Positions 45,001-56,588 of a stretch of DNA of 64,000 nt are shown here, piece after piece. Every line of letters starts with the position of its first letter. Position 1 is the stretch's first letter. Made by a program: the position numbers and the translations under genes. The notes beneath the pieces were generated by a model. It was not told the DNA's origin and did no database searches. It saw only the letters and a list, made by a program, of their open reading frames with translations. Origin of the DNA: Nymphalis io (Eukaryota; Arthropoda; Insecta; Lepidoptera; Nymphalidae); NCBI RefSeq assembly GCF_905147045.1, contig NC_065895.1, positions 11,661,001 through 11,725,000 on the forward strand, read 5' to 3'.

Positions 45001-47188
45001 TTGTAAATTAGGCACAAAGATTGATTAATAAAATAGTGACAGTAACAAAAGTATACACCTACATTTTATAAATAACGCGTATTTTTCTATATATGATATG
45101 ATATCAGACAAATGAACTAATAAATTATTTTCTAATATTTGTTGTTGCTTTCAATAGTATTCCTACAAATTGCCGAAATGGTGAAGATGTTTCCAATCTT
45201 GCTTCGAATACTTTATAAATAAAACAAACAGTAGTGATATATTTTATAGAAAAGTTAAATGACAAGCAAATTTTGGTAATTTAATGACTGTTTACGTTTA
45301 TTGATTCATTCTTATTATTACTAATTTGATAAATAAATGGATTCGTCATTAAGTTACTTATCGATAAATGTTATTCATTTAGATTTTTTAAATAAATACT
45401 TTATGAAATGGATAACATTATACGTACTAGATAAAGTTATATTCGATAAACATTTAAGTGTTTTTCGAATTTATGAAAAAGCAACCAGACAAAATAAGTA
45501 TCAAATGTTACTTTTGTTGACACAATATTTTTGTCTTTATATGAAAATAAAATCAAGATTGTAAGAATTTTCTTATTGTTATTGAATACGAAAAATGTAA
45601 TAGGAAATGCCGTTAAAGGAATATTTCTTTAGAACAATTGTACAACATCTAGTGATGATCGTAACTTTTCCTAGGCCTGCATGATATTTTTTTTATTTTT
45701 TAATAATTTTATGACCTTAGGTATATTTTGCGGCAGCTAAACTATCGTGCAATATAATTTGATGTAGCTGTGTATGTAGAAATTTAGATACTTTTTGCAG
45801 GGATATTTTAGAATAGATTTACACATTCAATACTTATAAGATTTAGAATATGGTATAAGATTATCATAATATATTTCAATATATGTAATTAAAGATTTAC
45901 AATACTAACGTTGAGATAAATAGATTATGCATTTTTACGTCTCATTACGAAAAGGAAATAAATAAAGCATTATAACTATGACTTGACATAAACCTCTGCG
46001 ATACAGGTGAGCGTCCTCTAAGTTTAAAAATATATGTTACTGATATTTATCGCAGGTATAAACACTTCAGAAATGCGTATCTTTTGTTTCATAAGAATTA
46101 AATATAGTTTCCATTTTTATAAATAAACGGATTGAATCTAAGTTTGGCCATGAATATGAGTATATATAAATTTTCTATACAGTCAAAGAATAGGGGAAAA
46201 ATTGCTATTTATTTCCCTTGATAATTTACGCGGATACGGCTTATCACAATCAAAATGAATTAAATGTACGTAATTCTTAACATCGTAATTTTCTATTTGT
46301 TCTGAATTACAAAATAAAAAGTATGTGGGCCTGATGGTAAGTGGTTACCAACGCTCATAAACATTGGCATTGTAAGAATTGTTAACCATCGCTTACATCA
46401 CCAATGCGCCACCAACCATGGGAACTAAGATGTTATGTCCCTTGTGCTTGTAATAATGTATGGACGTCTTTGCTTTTTAAGATTTGCTTTGTAAGATACG
46501 TTACATCAAATTGCTAGAATATTACAATAGTATATAATATACTTTAATATAGGAATTAGTAATAAATAGTTAATTTACAATTTACAGCAATTATTTTTGA
46601 AATAAAAACTTCTTTAGGCGCGTTGCGCTTATTTATCGTAGGGTATAGACTCGTGGCTTCGCGTCACCGATATGTTTATATAATAAAATCGTTGAAAGTA
46701 CAAATAATTTAAGTATTGTGGAAATTAAGGAGGATAATAATGATTGAAATTTATTTAAATACTAACTGTATATACAAATAATATAAGTGTATTTTAATTA
46801 TTATATTATTTATTTAAATTAAGCTGTATTAATATTTTGTACCGAGTTTGCGTGTGTATTTTGATAATTAAAAAGCTTTATAATAAAAAGGGATAGAACT
46901 ATTACTTGGAGTGCCAATAGATGTGGAAATTGGACAAATATAATGAAATAACAGTTTCAAGTTATCACTTGTTTCGGCAGTCCGTACGACTGTCTGTTTT
47001 AGGTTTTCAAAATATTACATACATATTACATTCACATTTATAGCAGCTTAGATAAATGTATAATAATTATTAAAGATACTTACAATAAACATAGTTGTGA
47101 TCGTCAACAATAGAAATCTTATAGATTTCATATTGTACTCGGTTTCAGTCTTGGTGAACATCATTTTTCGTGAATTATGGACTTCCAT
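42066..47188 (-). CDS. Tetraspanin A (CD63-like), five exons
   Basis: Exons read on the reverse strand: 47188-47084, 44404-44204, 43883-43722, 42927-42670, 42260-42066, all phase 0, giving 306 residues. There are four hydrophobic segments. TM1 starts at FLLLTITTMF. TM2 is followed by GSLKQSTCLVN. TM3 is LALMLIGKLVVVILAF. The large loop carries the diagnostic CCG (LNCCGSNSY), PETCC and a further cysteine (ANSCKAAL). TM4 runs over FIQLLGVIFAILLARC, then a basic-acidic tail. This is the tetraspanin plan; such proteins organise membrane microdomains, and CD63 relatives act in late endosomes. It shares every visible intron position with tetraspanin B at 61622-58916. Upstream of the ATG a TCAGT (47229-47225 on the reverse strand) could be the initiator, or a splice acceptor of a 5' UTR exon. 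Confidence 0.88.
43036..43277 (+). repeat. Metulj-type SINE, old copy in tetraspanin A intron
   Basis: CATCAGATATTC, GGTGAGTGAGCCTGTGTAAC and CTTAGTTCCCAAGGTTGG are recognisable. The 3' end is lost after GGTGGTGACC. Confidence 0.65.
43440..43670 (-). repeat. Decayed SINE fragment, reverse
   Basis: GCCAATAGACGCTGGCACTC and CTTGTGCCTGTAAAAACC correspond to reverse segments of the Metulj-type unit with heavy divergence. Confidence 0.4.
44405..47083. other. Tetraspanin A intron 1
   Basis: 2.7 kb, AT-rich. It contains a reverse Metulj-type SINE fragment (46322-46455). The 75-codon frame at 45337-45564 is low-complexity and not considered a gene. Confidence 0.5.
46322..46455 (-). repeat. Metulj-type SINE, reverse partial
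   Basis: GGGCCTGATGGTAAGTGGTT through CCAATGCGCCACCAACCATGG to TTGTGCTTGTAATAATG is the reverse of the 3' half of the unit. Confidence 0.7.
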
Positions 47189-47380
47189 TATTCACTTTAA
47201 AAGAGCACTGCCGACGTTCTGTGCACTGAAACCACAAATAAGGTATCGTGGCTCGTATCTTGATAGATGCTGATAACGCTTTTATGTATATTCGATCAAA
47301 GATTAAAAATTCAACGAAGCGATTATTATAAACTTTTATCGAAAATCGCTGGCGATGAATATAAATCATTTATATATTTT

Positions 47381-47430
47381 ACTAGCTGCCCGTCCCGACT
47401 TCGTACGGGTAAAATAAGGATTTTATCACA
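47381..47430 (+). repeat. Terminal fragment of a lepidopteran repeat
   Basis: ACTAGCTGCCCGTCCCGACTTCGTACGGGT is a common lepidopteran element end (written here in one place as positions 47381-47410; key parts ACTAGCTG and CCCGACTTCG). A similar end lies reversed near 63105-63135. Confidence 0.5.
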
Positions 47431-48599
47431 TGTGATTTGAGATCAATGAGTTATATAAGCATTCGGCTATCTATTCACCCATACAGTACAATTCTACTAA
47501 TTAAATGATTACGATATATTCCCAATTCAATTCTAATCCAACTTTGACTATTCTATGTTTATTCGTAACGGAACCGAAACAATATGATGTTAACATTTAC
47601 CGTTGTGTCAAAACCAAACTTATTTGGGAAGTTTTATGCCAATAGTCTATAATTAAATTAACGAATATGAAAACGGATAAACGGCAATGACCACGCTTCG
47701 ATTCGATTGCGATAAAGTGACATTCTGTTAGTAGAACTTCCCCTAGTGCTAAGAGCATTTGAGAGCATATGCATGATGTGCAGGTATCTTAGCGATATAC
47801 GGTATGGTTAATTGAAAATTCGAGCGTCAGATGATATTAGCGTAAGGTTTCGAGTGTCATTTGTTTTTGAAAGTACGTTAATGTGTGCGTGACGTCGGTA
47901 CATAAGTTCACATGTTTACACATTTCTTGTAAGTTAAGGTACCTTCGCAGTCACACAAATTTTTTTAATGATTTTATTTAAATATCAGTTTCATATAAAA
48001 ATGATTGGTTCCAATTTTAAAGTATTTGCAATATTTATCAAACATAAATCGCTCACAAATTAATATCTTACTAATTTTATAAGGATTTATAGGTACTTTG
48101 TGAAAATTAAACTAAATTATAAATATCATCATTTTTTCTTTTCTTTTAATAATTACAGTGATTATAGTGTTATATATGTATATGATGGGGGTATAATATT
48201 TCCTACTACGTCGGCATATTAAGCTATATCTATAGCTAAACAAATATCCAATATACTATACAGCGCATTTTCGTCTTAAAAGTATAAATTAAATTAATAC
48301 GAAAGGTAAGAAAGATGTATATGGAATTTGCAGTTTCTGAGATGAACCGAAGGACTGAGGAACCGAAATAAATGAATAAAACTTAAAGTAATATGTACAA
48401 CAATAAATATTTAACAATTGGAGCGACATTTAAATTCAGCCTAACTATATTTATTTATATACACCTATCCTAATAATTTTAACTTTTAATAATTAAAGTA
48501 AAATGAAACTTAGTTAAGTATTATAAAACATATATTTTAGTGACATTCTTCTTCTTGGTACTTATTACCTACGTGAGTACCAAGGAATTGATATATGAT
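47431..48599. other. Upstream spacer of tetraspanin A, no gene seen
   Basis: AT-rich with no recognised coding or repeat unit apart from the repeat end at 47381. Confidence 0.45.
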
Positions 48600-48969
48600 C
48601 AGTGGTGTAGCTAGGTGGACAAGGGCCCCGGTACATAATAGGGCCCTTATCCCCTCTTTCTGCGTAGCTTGAACTTATATTGGCCTTCAAAATTATAGAA
48701 AGAAATTAATAGAATTAGGAAGGATCAGAAGCGATCTTGTCCAATGCTGTTTCTTAAATATCTTTTTATAATCTTTAGTTTACTGAAAGGTCTTTCTGCT
48801 GCCGCGGAAGTAACAGGAATTGTAAAATTGCTGTATATACTTCCGTAAGGTCACATTTTTCATTTTTTCTTTGATGCCTCTCTCTTTTCAAAACTGAGGT
48901 TAGAAGGCCCCCTGAACTCCGGGGCCTTGGTGCACTGCACTACGTGGCCCTGCGATAGCTACGCTTCTG
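48600..48969 (-). mobile_element. hAT transposon remnant with transposase C-terminus
   Basis: The ends form imperfect inverted repeats: CAGTGGTGTAGCTAGG at 48600 against CAGAAGCGTAGCTATCG read backwards from 48969. The flanking 8 bases (TATATGAT / TATAATAT) are similar, as for a decayed 8-bp target duplication. On the reverse strand 48868-48725 codes a fragment containing IPVTSAAAERPFSKLKIIKR, the dimerisation region of hAT transposases, ending IGQDRF and a stop. Most of the transposase is deleted. Confidence 0.65.
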
Positions 48970-51732
48970 TATAATATGATGTATGCACTTCTCATACACA
49001 AATCATATGTATTCGACCTGTTTTATAGAAGTACAAACTACCTTACTTTTACTATAATATTACCTTACTACTTCTTGGTTAATATTAACTCATATTATTT
49101 TCAGTCGGTACATTTGAATTTGGTTGAATGGCGACATGACATGCTTATTATAATAATTTATTATGAGGAGTATCTTTACAGTTTATGCTTCTCTAGAATT
49201 TTCCACGCTACAATATTATTCTTGCATTATCATTGTTTCATATTGCACAATGGCAAACATTAAACTTTACTCTTAAGAGTCAGTGTACTCCTTATGTAGT
49301 GCTTACTTCTGTAATGTACAAAATAATTCGAATATTCAGCAAAAGTATACTAATTAGTCTAGTATTATTTATAAATAGTAAAATAATGCGCAATACCTCT
49401 ATCTGTATCTCAGTAATTCTTCTAAACCACGCATTGTGATATGGTTTTCAATAAAATAATCAAGGTTTTTTTAGGTTTGAACTATGTAAGTGTTTAGTAC
49501 AAAAAACTGTTTCGTCCGCTTACATGGTTAACGCTGGCTAAACCTTAAAAGACATAACAACGTACCAGAACATCGTAGGACTAAAAAGGCCTACAGAAAA
49601 GACGGTGATATGTCCATGAGGTAAACTCAAATTTACTATGTTTATCTATGACAGTTTAGTAAAAAAATATATTATATAATCAATATCCGTTTCGATAACA
49701 CGGTTAAATAAATGGTGCTTTAATAAATTGATCTAATAACGTGGAAGTTAAAAAAAAAAGTATGTTTGAATATTTTTATATATTCTTTACAGTTTAGGGT
49801 TCTGATTCTCTATTGCTCAAAAAAGAAAATTTTTTTAAAATATAGGGTTTATTTTTTCATTGTGACGCTGAATTCCTGTGGATGGGCTGTTTGTCAACGT
49901 AGTGAGAATTTTGGAGTTTTTTGAGGACGGTAACACACAGAGTATGACAGATCGGCAAGTATGATCACGTTTTTGTTTTTTCCTGATTCGGCAAGCCAAC
50001 AGTACAATATTATACAAAGAAGACATTTACCGATAAATTTTCCACTAATAACTATAATAATTAAGAAGCAGAAAAAAACAGAAAGACAATTAAACAAACA
50101 ATTAAAACCAAAATCTTAAACATTGAAGTAATTAGAAAAATTAAAAATCCATAAACTAAACGTGGTTAAAAAAAAGCAAAAATATTAAATAATTATACAT
50201 TTTCATTTTCGTTACGGGCATTATATTTAATGTTTAAAACAAATCTTATTATTTTTAAAAGTTTTGACTGTGTGTCCATGGTCTATAGCTATATAAACCT
50301 ATGATAATTATATATTAGAGTGACTCGTTGAACGAACTTGTAAAATTAGTCTGTGTGCCGTAAACAAAAAAAAACATGCTAAAATATCTTATAAGCAAAT
50401 ACATCGATAGATGTACTGAAACAGGGTAACAGCATTATTATCTGCGAATATAATGTAACTATAAACAAAAGAGCACTATTCTAAAATATCTACGAAGGTA
50501 TTTTAAAAGAGTGCTCAATTTACATTCGAATCGTAGCTGACAATTTCTATTTGTCACCCTAACCCGTCTGTGGTGTTCAGTATGTACGAAAAGGACCTTG
50601 TTTTAAAAGTACATGAAACCGGTAAAGATATTTATATCGATAAAACACAAAACAAAAGCAGTGTAGGTATGATAATACTGTGATCCATATTGATATGACT
50701 TGATAAGTATTATCAGTTATTTATTTAACACGCGAACGTAACACTTATTGACATTAAGCTATGTACTAAGAATGGAAATTACTTTGGAATAGACACAAAA
50801 TTAATCAATAATGTAATAATGTATCATAAATCTACAGCATTTTCTGATTTTACGTTTTTTATTATACTTTTTATAAGTATAAGATATAAGCTAAGCATTT
50901 TCAGGGACTATGACGTCTATAACCGTTTTTTTACAGAAATTGTTAAATTATACTAATAAATAATATTACCATTATAATAAATTAATAAAATTTAAATTAA
51001 ATGAAAAAAATACAACGAAATAAATAGCATCTAAATTCAAAAGTTTATTTGAAACCAGAAAATCAATACATATAATAAAATGTAACTGATCGCTGTCTGT
51101 ACATGGAAGATATTTAAGTAAAACTACTATCGGGGGCTTTATCAACGCTATAGAACCCAAAACAATGATTGTTGCAGTTTTTGTCTGTATGTCTGTGCGT
51201 TTGTGCACGCTTAGCTTAACTGATTTGAGTGAGGTTTTCACAAATGTATTGCGGCAAACTTCACTTAAAATTTAGTGTTTGTTTTATTTCAATCGGTGTA
51301 TAAATAAAAAAGTTACATCAATTTAAAGAATCACGTCGAACATTCGTTAAAAATGCTATAAAATAACAGTTCACTTGTATTGGCTGGTACTTTGAGCTAC
51401 CTATAAATGATAGTCTATAAAATTATGATTATTGAAAGTTATATTATTATTAGGTATAGGAACAAAATAATGTTAACAAAAGAACAATTTCAGAGATTTA
51501 GAAACTTCCAATGTAAGTTGAGCTCTGATCTATATGATCAATCATATTAAATAGGGTTCAGCATATGCTCGACATTCGCGGTTAAACGCGCCCACGCGTA
51601 TTTGTGAAGCGCGCCGATTGCCGTGCTGTTGCCTATAGCATTGAGTTATTTGCAGCGAACGCACGTATGTCGGCGACGCATGGCGCTCCTTGGTAAACCT
51701 CTGTCTGTATTCGTTGTTTATATATTTTGTTA
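48970..51732. other. AT-rich spacer, no gene seen
   Basis: Several 60-95 codon frames (48976, 49233, 49835, 50972) are AT-driven and lack motifs. An inverted repeat (50471-50488 against 50499-50516) and a sequence near 51120-51300 that may be an old repeat are the only structures noted. Confidence 0.45.
50471..50516. repeat. Short inverted repeat
   Basis: GAGCACTATTCTAAAATA and TATTTTAAAAGAGTGCTC are near-perfect inverted arms around a 10-base centre. Confidence 0.6.
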
Positions 51733-52016
51733 GGTTAGGATAGTAGGATTGGCGCTTGAACTGTCAAACCGTTCGGACGTGTACAAGTTGAATGTTATCA
51801 ATGTTTCTTGTATGTTTTCTTCGAATACCCTCGCTTGTTTATTGGTTTTTGTTGTTTTCTGTCGTGACATATTATATTGGCTTTGTGTATGGATTTGGTT
51901 TTTCGTTAAGGATTGGTTTTGTTGTTTGGTTAAAGGTCTTTCATAGACCTATTTTTGCTTGTTGTTGTCGTTGTCGTTGTTGTTGTTTGACATAATTTTT
52001 TATTGTTGTTGTTGTT

Positions 52017-53844
52017 GTGTCGACGATGGACGTTGACACAGAATTGTCGTCCAACAATAATAATGTTAGGCGTAAACGCCCACTTGTGGGAGTCGCCCTG
52101 CTCGATTCCGGCTCCGATACGGAGACGGAAGTCAGAGCAGCGGCTAAATGTAGCAGTGCTCGTCGGGGGAAGCTTGCTTCAAGAGGACGCGGAAGCCTTG
52201 CTCAGGCTAAGGCCGAGCTTAAGGCGAAAGCTGGCCAAGGCCAGGGAAGAGGCGTTCGAGCGCTCGCTCCGGAGTAGGGCGTTCCGGAAGGGCACTCCAA
52301 AAGTTGTTTTGGACCCGGAGGAGTCTGCATCGGATGCCACGGGAGATCCCACGAAGCTGGGCGTGAAGGAACTTCGCGCACAAGCTGGCCGTAACGCAGC
52401 CCTCATTTTAGAGGTGGCACAGAAATCCAACTTAAAAGGAGGGTTTGTGTCAACATTGAGGGAGTCCACGGCCTCTCTCCACGGTATTGTTGATGCCCTG
52501 GCTTCCAGGACGGAAGCGGAGGAGACCCGCCGGCTTCGCGCGGATAACGGACGCCTACGCAAGGAAATAGAGGACTTAAAGTCGGAGCTAAAAGCCCACC
52601 GCCGTGAGTTCACGGAGATGCGAACAACGGTGGCAGCGGCGAACGATTCAGTGGCCAACACCACGCGGGATGCGCAGGCACTTGAGCAGTTAAAGGCACC
52701 CATAGTGTCTGCGGTCGGCGCAATAAACTTCCACTTGAACGGCATCGAGGAGCGCCTCCCTCCTGTCAACGAGCATCGCCCCCCCTTAGCGGCGGACAAA
52801 AGGCGGGAGTTGATGCAGCCAAACGGTCCGACCTATTCCCAGGCGGCCCAAACGGCTTCACCGCCTTTTGTATCACCCACAGCCAAGCGAGTGGCCACGC
52901 CTGTGCGGAAGCCGGTGGCTCTAGCCGTACCACCAATACCGATAGTTGGTCCCTCTGTCGCCTCGACCGCGCCGGAGTCTCAGTTACGGGAGGCCCAGGA
53001 GTCGTCCTGGTCCACCGTAGTAAAAAAGGGGAGGAAGGGAAAGAAACCTTCCCCGACAACTGTTGTACCCACTACAGCTACGCCAATGAAGCCAATAGCA
53101 CCTCAAGCTCCGAAACCGAAGTTGGCTACCCCTCGCACGGCTGCAGTAATCGTAACATTGCAGCCGGAGGCGCAAGTAAAGGGTGTCACCTACGTCCACG
53201 TCCTGGAGCGAGCCAAGCAGGGTGTAAAGTTTCAGGACCTCGGTATCTGTGGCGGTCTTAAAGTCCGTCGTTCTGCGACGGGTGCCAGAGTCCTGGAGCT
53301 GCCTAGGGCGCAGTCGGACCAAGCAGAAAAGCTTACCGAGAAGCTCCGCATGGTTTTGGATGGGGTGGCTAACGTTATCCGCTCCACAATGAAGGTGGAC
53401 TTAAGGGTGATGGGCCTAGACGACTCCGTCACTAGGGAAAAGTTAATCGCCGCTGTCGCTCGTGAGGTGAGTTGCCCCGTTGAGGTGATTAGGTGCGGAG
53501 AGATGTCACGCGGACCCGGATACATGGGTATGGCTCGTGTGGCATGTCCGATAGCGGTGGCGAAAAAACTGTCTGACAGCGGTCGTCTTCTGGTTGGATG
53601 GAGTTCAGCCAGGGTATACGTTTTGGAGCAGCGTCCTTTGCGCTGCTTCAAGTGCATGGGTCTTGGCCACACCAAGGCACTCTGCCCATCTAGGGCAGAA
53701 CGTGCGGGGCTTTGCTTCCGGTGCGGCGTCGATGGCCACAAATCGGCGGGCTGCACGGGGTAGCTGCGCTGCGCCGTGTGCGCGGACGCTGGAAAGCCCT
53801 CCGGGCACATGATGGGGTCGAGGGCGTGCAACCCACCCATCACA
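52017..53844 (+). pseudogene. R1-clade LINE ORF1 (gag-like), disrupted
   Basis: The reading starts MSTMDVDTELSS (ATG 52017), changes frame near 52220-52240 (KAKAG in one frame, KLAKAREEAFERS in the next) and then runs to a TAG at 53761-53763. A coiled-coil-like stretch (LRADNGRLRKEIEDLKSEL) sits in the middle. Two CCHC zinc knuckles follow near the end (CFKCMGLGHTKALC and CFRCGVDGHKSAGC). A third cysteine/histidine cluster (CAVCADAGKPSGH) continues in frame past the TAG, so the stop looks like a point mutation. The product would bind element RNA. Confidence 0.75.
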
Positions 53845-56168
53845 AAGGGTAAGGTGGTCTTAGGCATACAGACCGTCTCCTTCGCCACACCTGTCGTAGC
53901 ACGCAGAGTGTCGGAATGGAGGGTAGAGGAAGAGGTGGAGACTCTGTCGGACCACCGTTACATCCGATTCGAGATCTCTACCTCTCGCAGGCTGGCGGAA
54001 CCCCAGAGGGTGCCGACCACTTTGCCGAGGTGGTCTCTTGGCCAGTTAGACCGCGAGCTAGTCAAGGAGGCCGCCATTGTGCAACGGTGGGGTTCCGCGG
54101 GACTAAGGGAGGGTGCCAGCATGGAAGAGCTGGCGGGCCGCATGAGCCGTGCCCTCAAAGAGGTCTGCGATGCGACCATGCCGAGGACCCGCCGCAGTGC
54201 CCAGTTCCGGCATGTGTACTGGTGGTCGCCCGAAATAGCCGAGCTTCGGGCGACGTGCAATCGGGCGCGGCGGGCCTACGTCCACTGTCGAAGACGCAAC
54301 GGCCTCGATGTGGACCTGGAGGGACAGCTTTTGGCCGCTTTCCGCCAGCTAAAAAAGGACCTGCAGCTGGCAATAAGTCGGGCCAAAGAGAAGGCGAGGG
54401 AAGAGCTGCTAGTGAACCTCAACCGAAACCCATGGGGGCGAGCATATCGAGGGGTTCGCGGAAAATTCCGCACCCAAACTACCCCCGTGACGGAGACGCT
54501 GCCGCCGGAGCTCGTTCTGCGCCTGGTCGGGGAACTGTTTCCCCACCCATGCGAGTTTGTCCCTCCACAGATGGCCCCTCGCTCTGTGATAGAAGACCTA
54601 GTGGTTCCACCATTGATCACGGAGCGAGAAATGGAGATGGCCCAGGCCGCTTGAGGACCAAAAACACGACGCCGGGTCCGGACGGTGTTCCAGGGCGTGT
54701 TCTGTGCGATGCCTTGGAATACCTAGGTACAAGGCTTCGGGAGCTGTTCAACGAATGTCTGCGCAGCGGGCAGTTTCCGAAGCCTTGGAAGCAAGGAAAG
54801 TTGCTGCTCTTGCCAAAGGAGGGGCGGGCATCAGGCTCCTCTTCGGCATATAGGCCGATAGTGCTGCTGAACGAGACGGGCAAATTGTTTGAGAAGATTC
54901 TCGCCGCTCGTCTCGTTCAATACCTCGACGAGGCCGGTCCGGGTCTCTCGGAGGCTCAGTTCGGGTTCAGGCCGGGCCGTTCAACGATCGACGCCTTGAA
55001 CGCCCTGAAGACTCGGACCACGCAAGCAGTGGCCCAGGGGCAAGTGGTCCTGGCGGTGTCGATAGACGCGACTGGGCGGGACTTTGGGGAGGCGGCCTGG
55101 CCGAAGTTAGAACAACTTTGACCGTGGACCGAATGGAAATGCTGGGACTGAGGGTCTCCATATCCAAAACGGAGACTCCTCTTCCACGGTCCACGGAGAG
55201 GCCTCGCTCGGGGGGCGAGTATCACCGTCCACGGGACGGTGATCAAGGTGCAGGCCCAGATGAAGTATCTGGGCTTGATCCTGGACGGTCGATGGAGCTT
55301 CAGACAGCACTTCGTGCAACTCGGCCCGAAGCTCATCAACACAGCTGCCGCCTTGGGTCGCCTCCTACCCAACGTGGGAAGACCGGGATCGCTATGTCGG
55401 CGCATCTATGCTGGCGTAGTGAGGTCGATGGCACTGTACGGGGCCCCGATATGGGTCGATGCGCTCACTGATCACAACCGGGCCCTCCTGCGGAGGCCGC
55501 AGAGGGTCATAGCGGTAAGAGCGATAAGAGGGTATCGTACGGTGTCTTGGACAGCGGCGACGCTCCTCGCGGGCGATCCGCCCTGGGAACTCCAGGCGGA
55601 GGTGCTCGCAGAGGTGTACCGCTTCCGGGTCGAGGCGAAAGACCGCGGCGACCGTCCAGGGTCGGCGGATGTCGGGCGGATCAGGGCTCTAGCCCAGCAA
55701 GCCCTGATAGCCCGGTGAGAGGAAGATTTGAAGTCCCCCACAGCGGGCCTGGCGACAGTGGAGGCGGTACGTCCCCACTTAAATCGCTGGGTCAAAAGAA
55801 AACGAGGCACGCTTTCGTGTAGGTTAACGCAGGTACTTACCGGGTACGGCTGCTTCGGTAAGTACCTGCACAAGATAGCACGGCGGGAAATGCCACCTTC
55901 ATGCCACGAGTGTGGTGCGCCAACCGACACGGCGCAACACACCCTGACGGAGTGTGCCGCGTGGGGGCCCCAGAGGCTTTCTCTGGCGGAAGTTGTCGGC
56001 GGAGACCTCTCCTTGCCGAGCATCATCAATGCGATGCTCGGAAGCGATGAGTGTTGGTCGGAAATGGTCTCCTTCTGTGAAAATGTAATGTCGCAGAAGG
56101 AGGCCGCGGAGCGGGAGCGGGAAGAGGACGATGCTGAAAACCTGCTCCGCCGAAGAAGACTGGGGTGA
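53845..56168 (+). pseudogene. R1-clade LINE ORF2 (EN-RT), deleted and frameshifted
   Basis: Only the end of the endonuclease remains (VSFATPVVARR, LSDHRYIRFE), fused in frame to the ORF1 tail. RT N-terminal sequence follows. The frame shifts near 54640-54655, then NTTPGPDGVPGR, YRPIVLL and FGFRPGRSTIDA are readable. At about 55072 the text jumps from VLAVSIDA to TGRDFGEAAW, omitting RT motifs including YADD. Further frame changes occur near 55115 and 55200, with a TGA at 55716. The C-terminal part (MKYLGLILDGRW, MALYGAPIW and the knuckle CHECGAPTDTAQHTLTEC) is intact to the stop at 56166-56168. It cannot encode an active enzyme. Confidence 0.8.
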
Positions 56169-56588
56169 AGAATGAGGCGCTATGCGCACCTTCTCCCTCC
56201 GCCGCAATAGGCGTCACTGGGACTAGGGGGTTCTCAGTACCCTGGTAATCCCCATAGAGAATGGAGGCCTGCATACGCTGGCCACTCGTCAGAGCGTCGC
56301 GGTAGCATGCACAATCGATCCCGTGGCGCTACTCGTTATGAAGGAAAGGGTACCGCTGGTTTTTTAGTGGGTATTCCGTTGTTCGGGGCGCACTTGGCGC
56401 CTCGGACATCGGCGAGCCCCACATACCCCCCCACTGTTCCCGTGGGGGAAACGCGTAATGCGTTTTTCCAGCGTAAAAAAAAAAGGTTAGGATAGTAGCT
56501 TTTTTAAAAAAACTGTACACATTACGAATTAAAAAAAAAATTAAAAATTTAATACACATTTCTTTTGTTTTTCGATGCTATACATTTA

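Larger units (their letters stand above)
51747..56484 (+). mobile_element. Internally deleted R1-clade LINE
   Basis: The element is flanked by an exact 14-base direct repeat GGTTAGGATAGTAG at 51733-51746 and 56485-56498 and ends in a 10-base A run (56475-56484). It has two R1-type reading frames (nucleic-acid-binding ORF1 with CCHC knuckles; ORF2 with endonuclease, RT and a C-terminal CCHC), both broken. Base composition is GC-rich, sharply unlike the AT-rich surroundings. It lies between the two tetraspanin genes and is oriented opposite to them. Confidence 0.88.

Noticed and set aside
51749..51995. Two hydrophobic open frames at the start of the R1-clade LINE
   Set aside because: They lie in the 5' leader of the element and have no equivalent in known R1 organisation.
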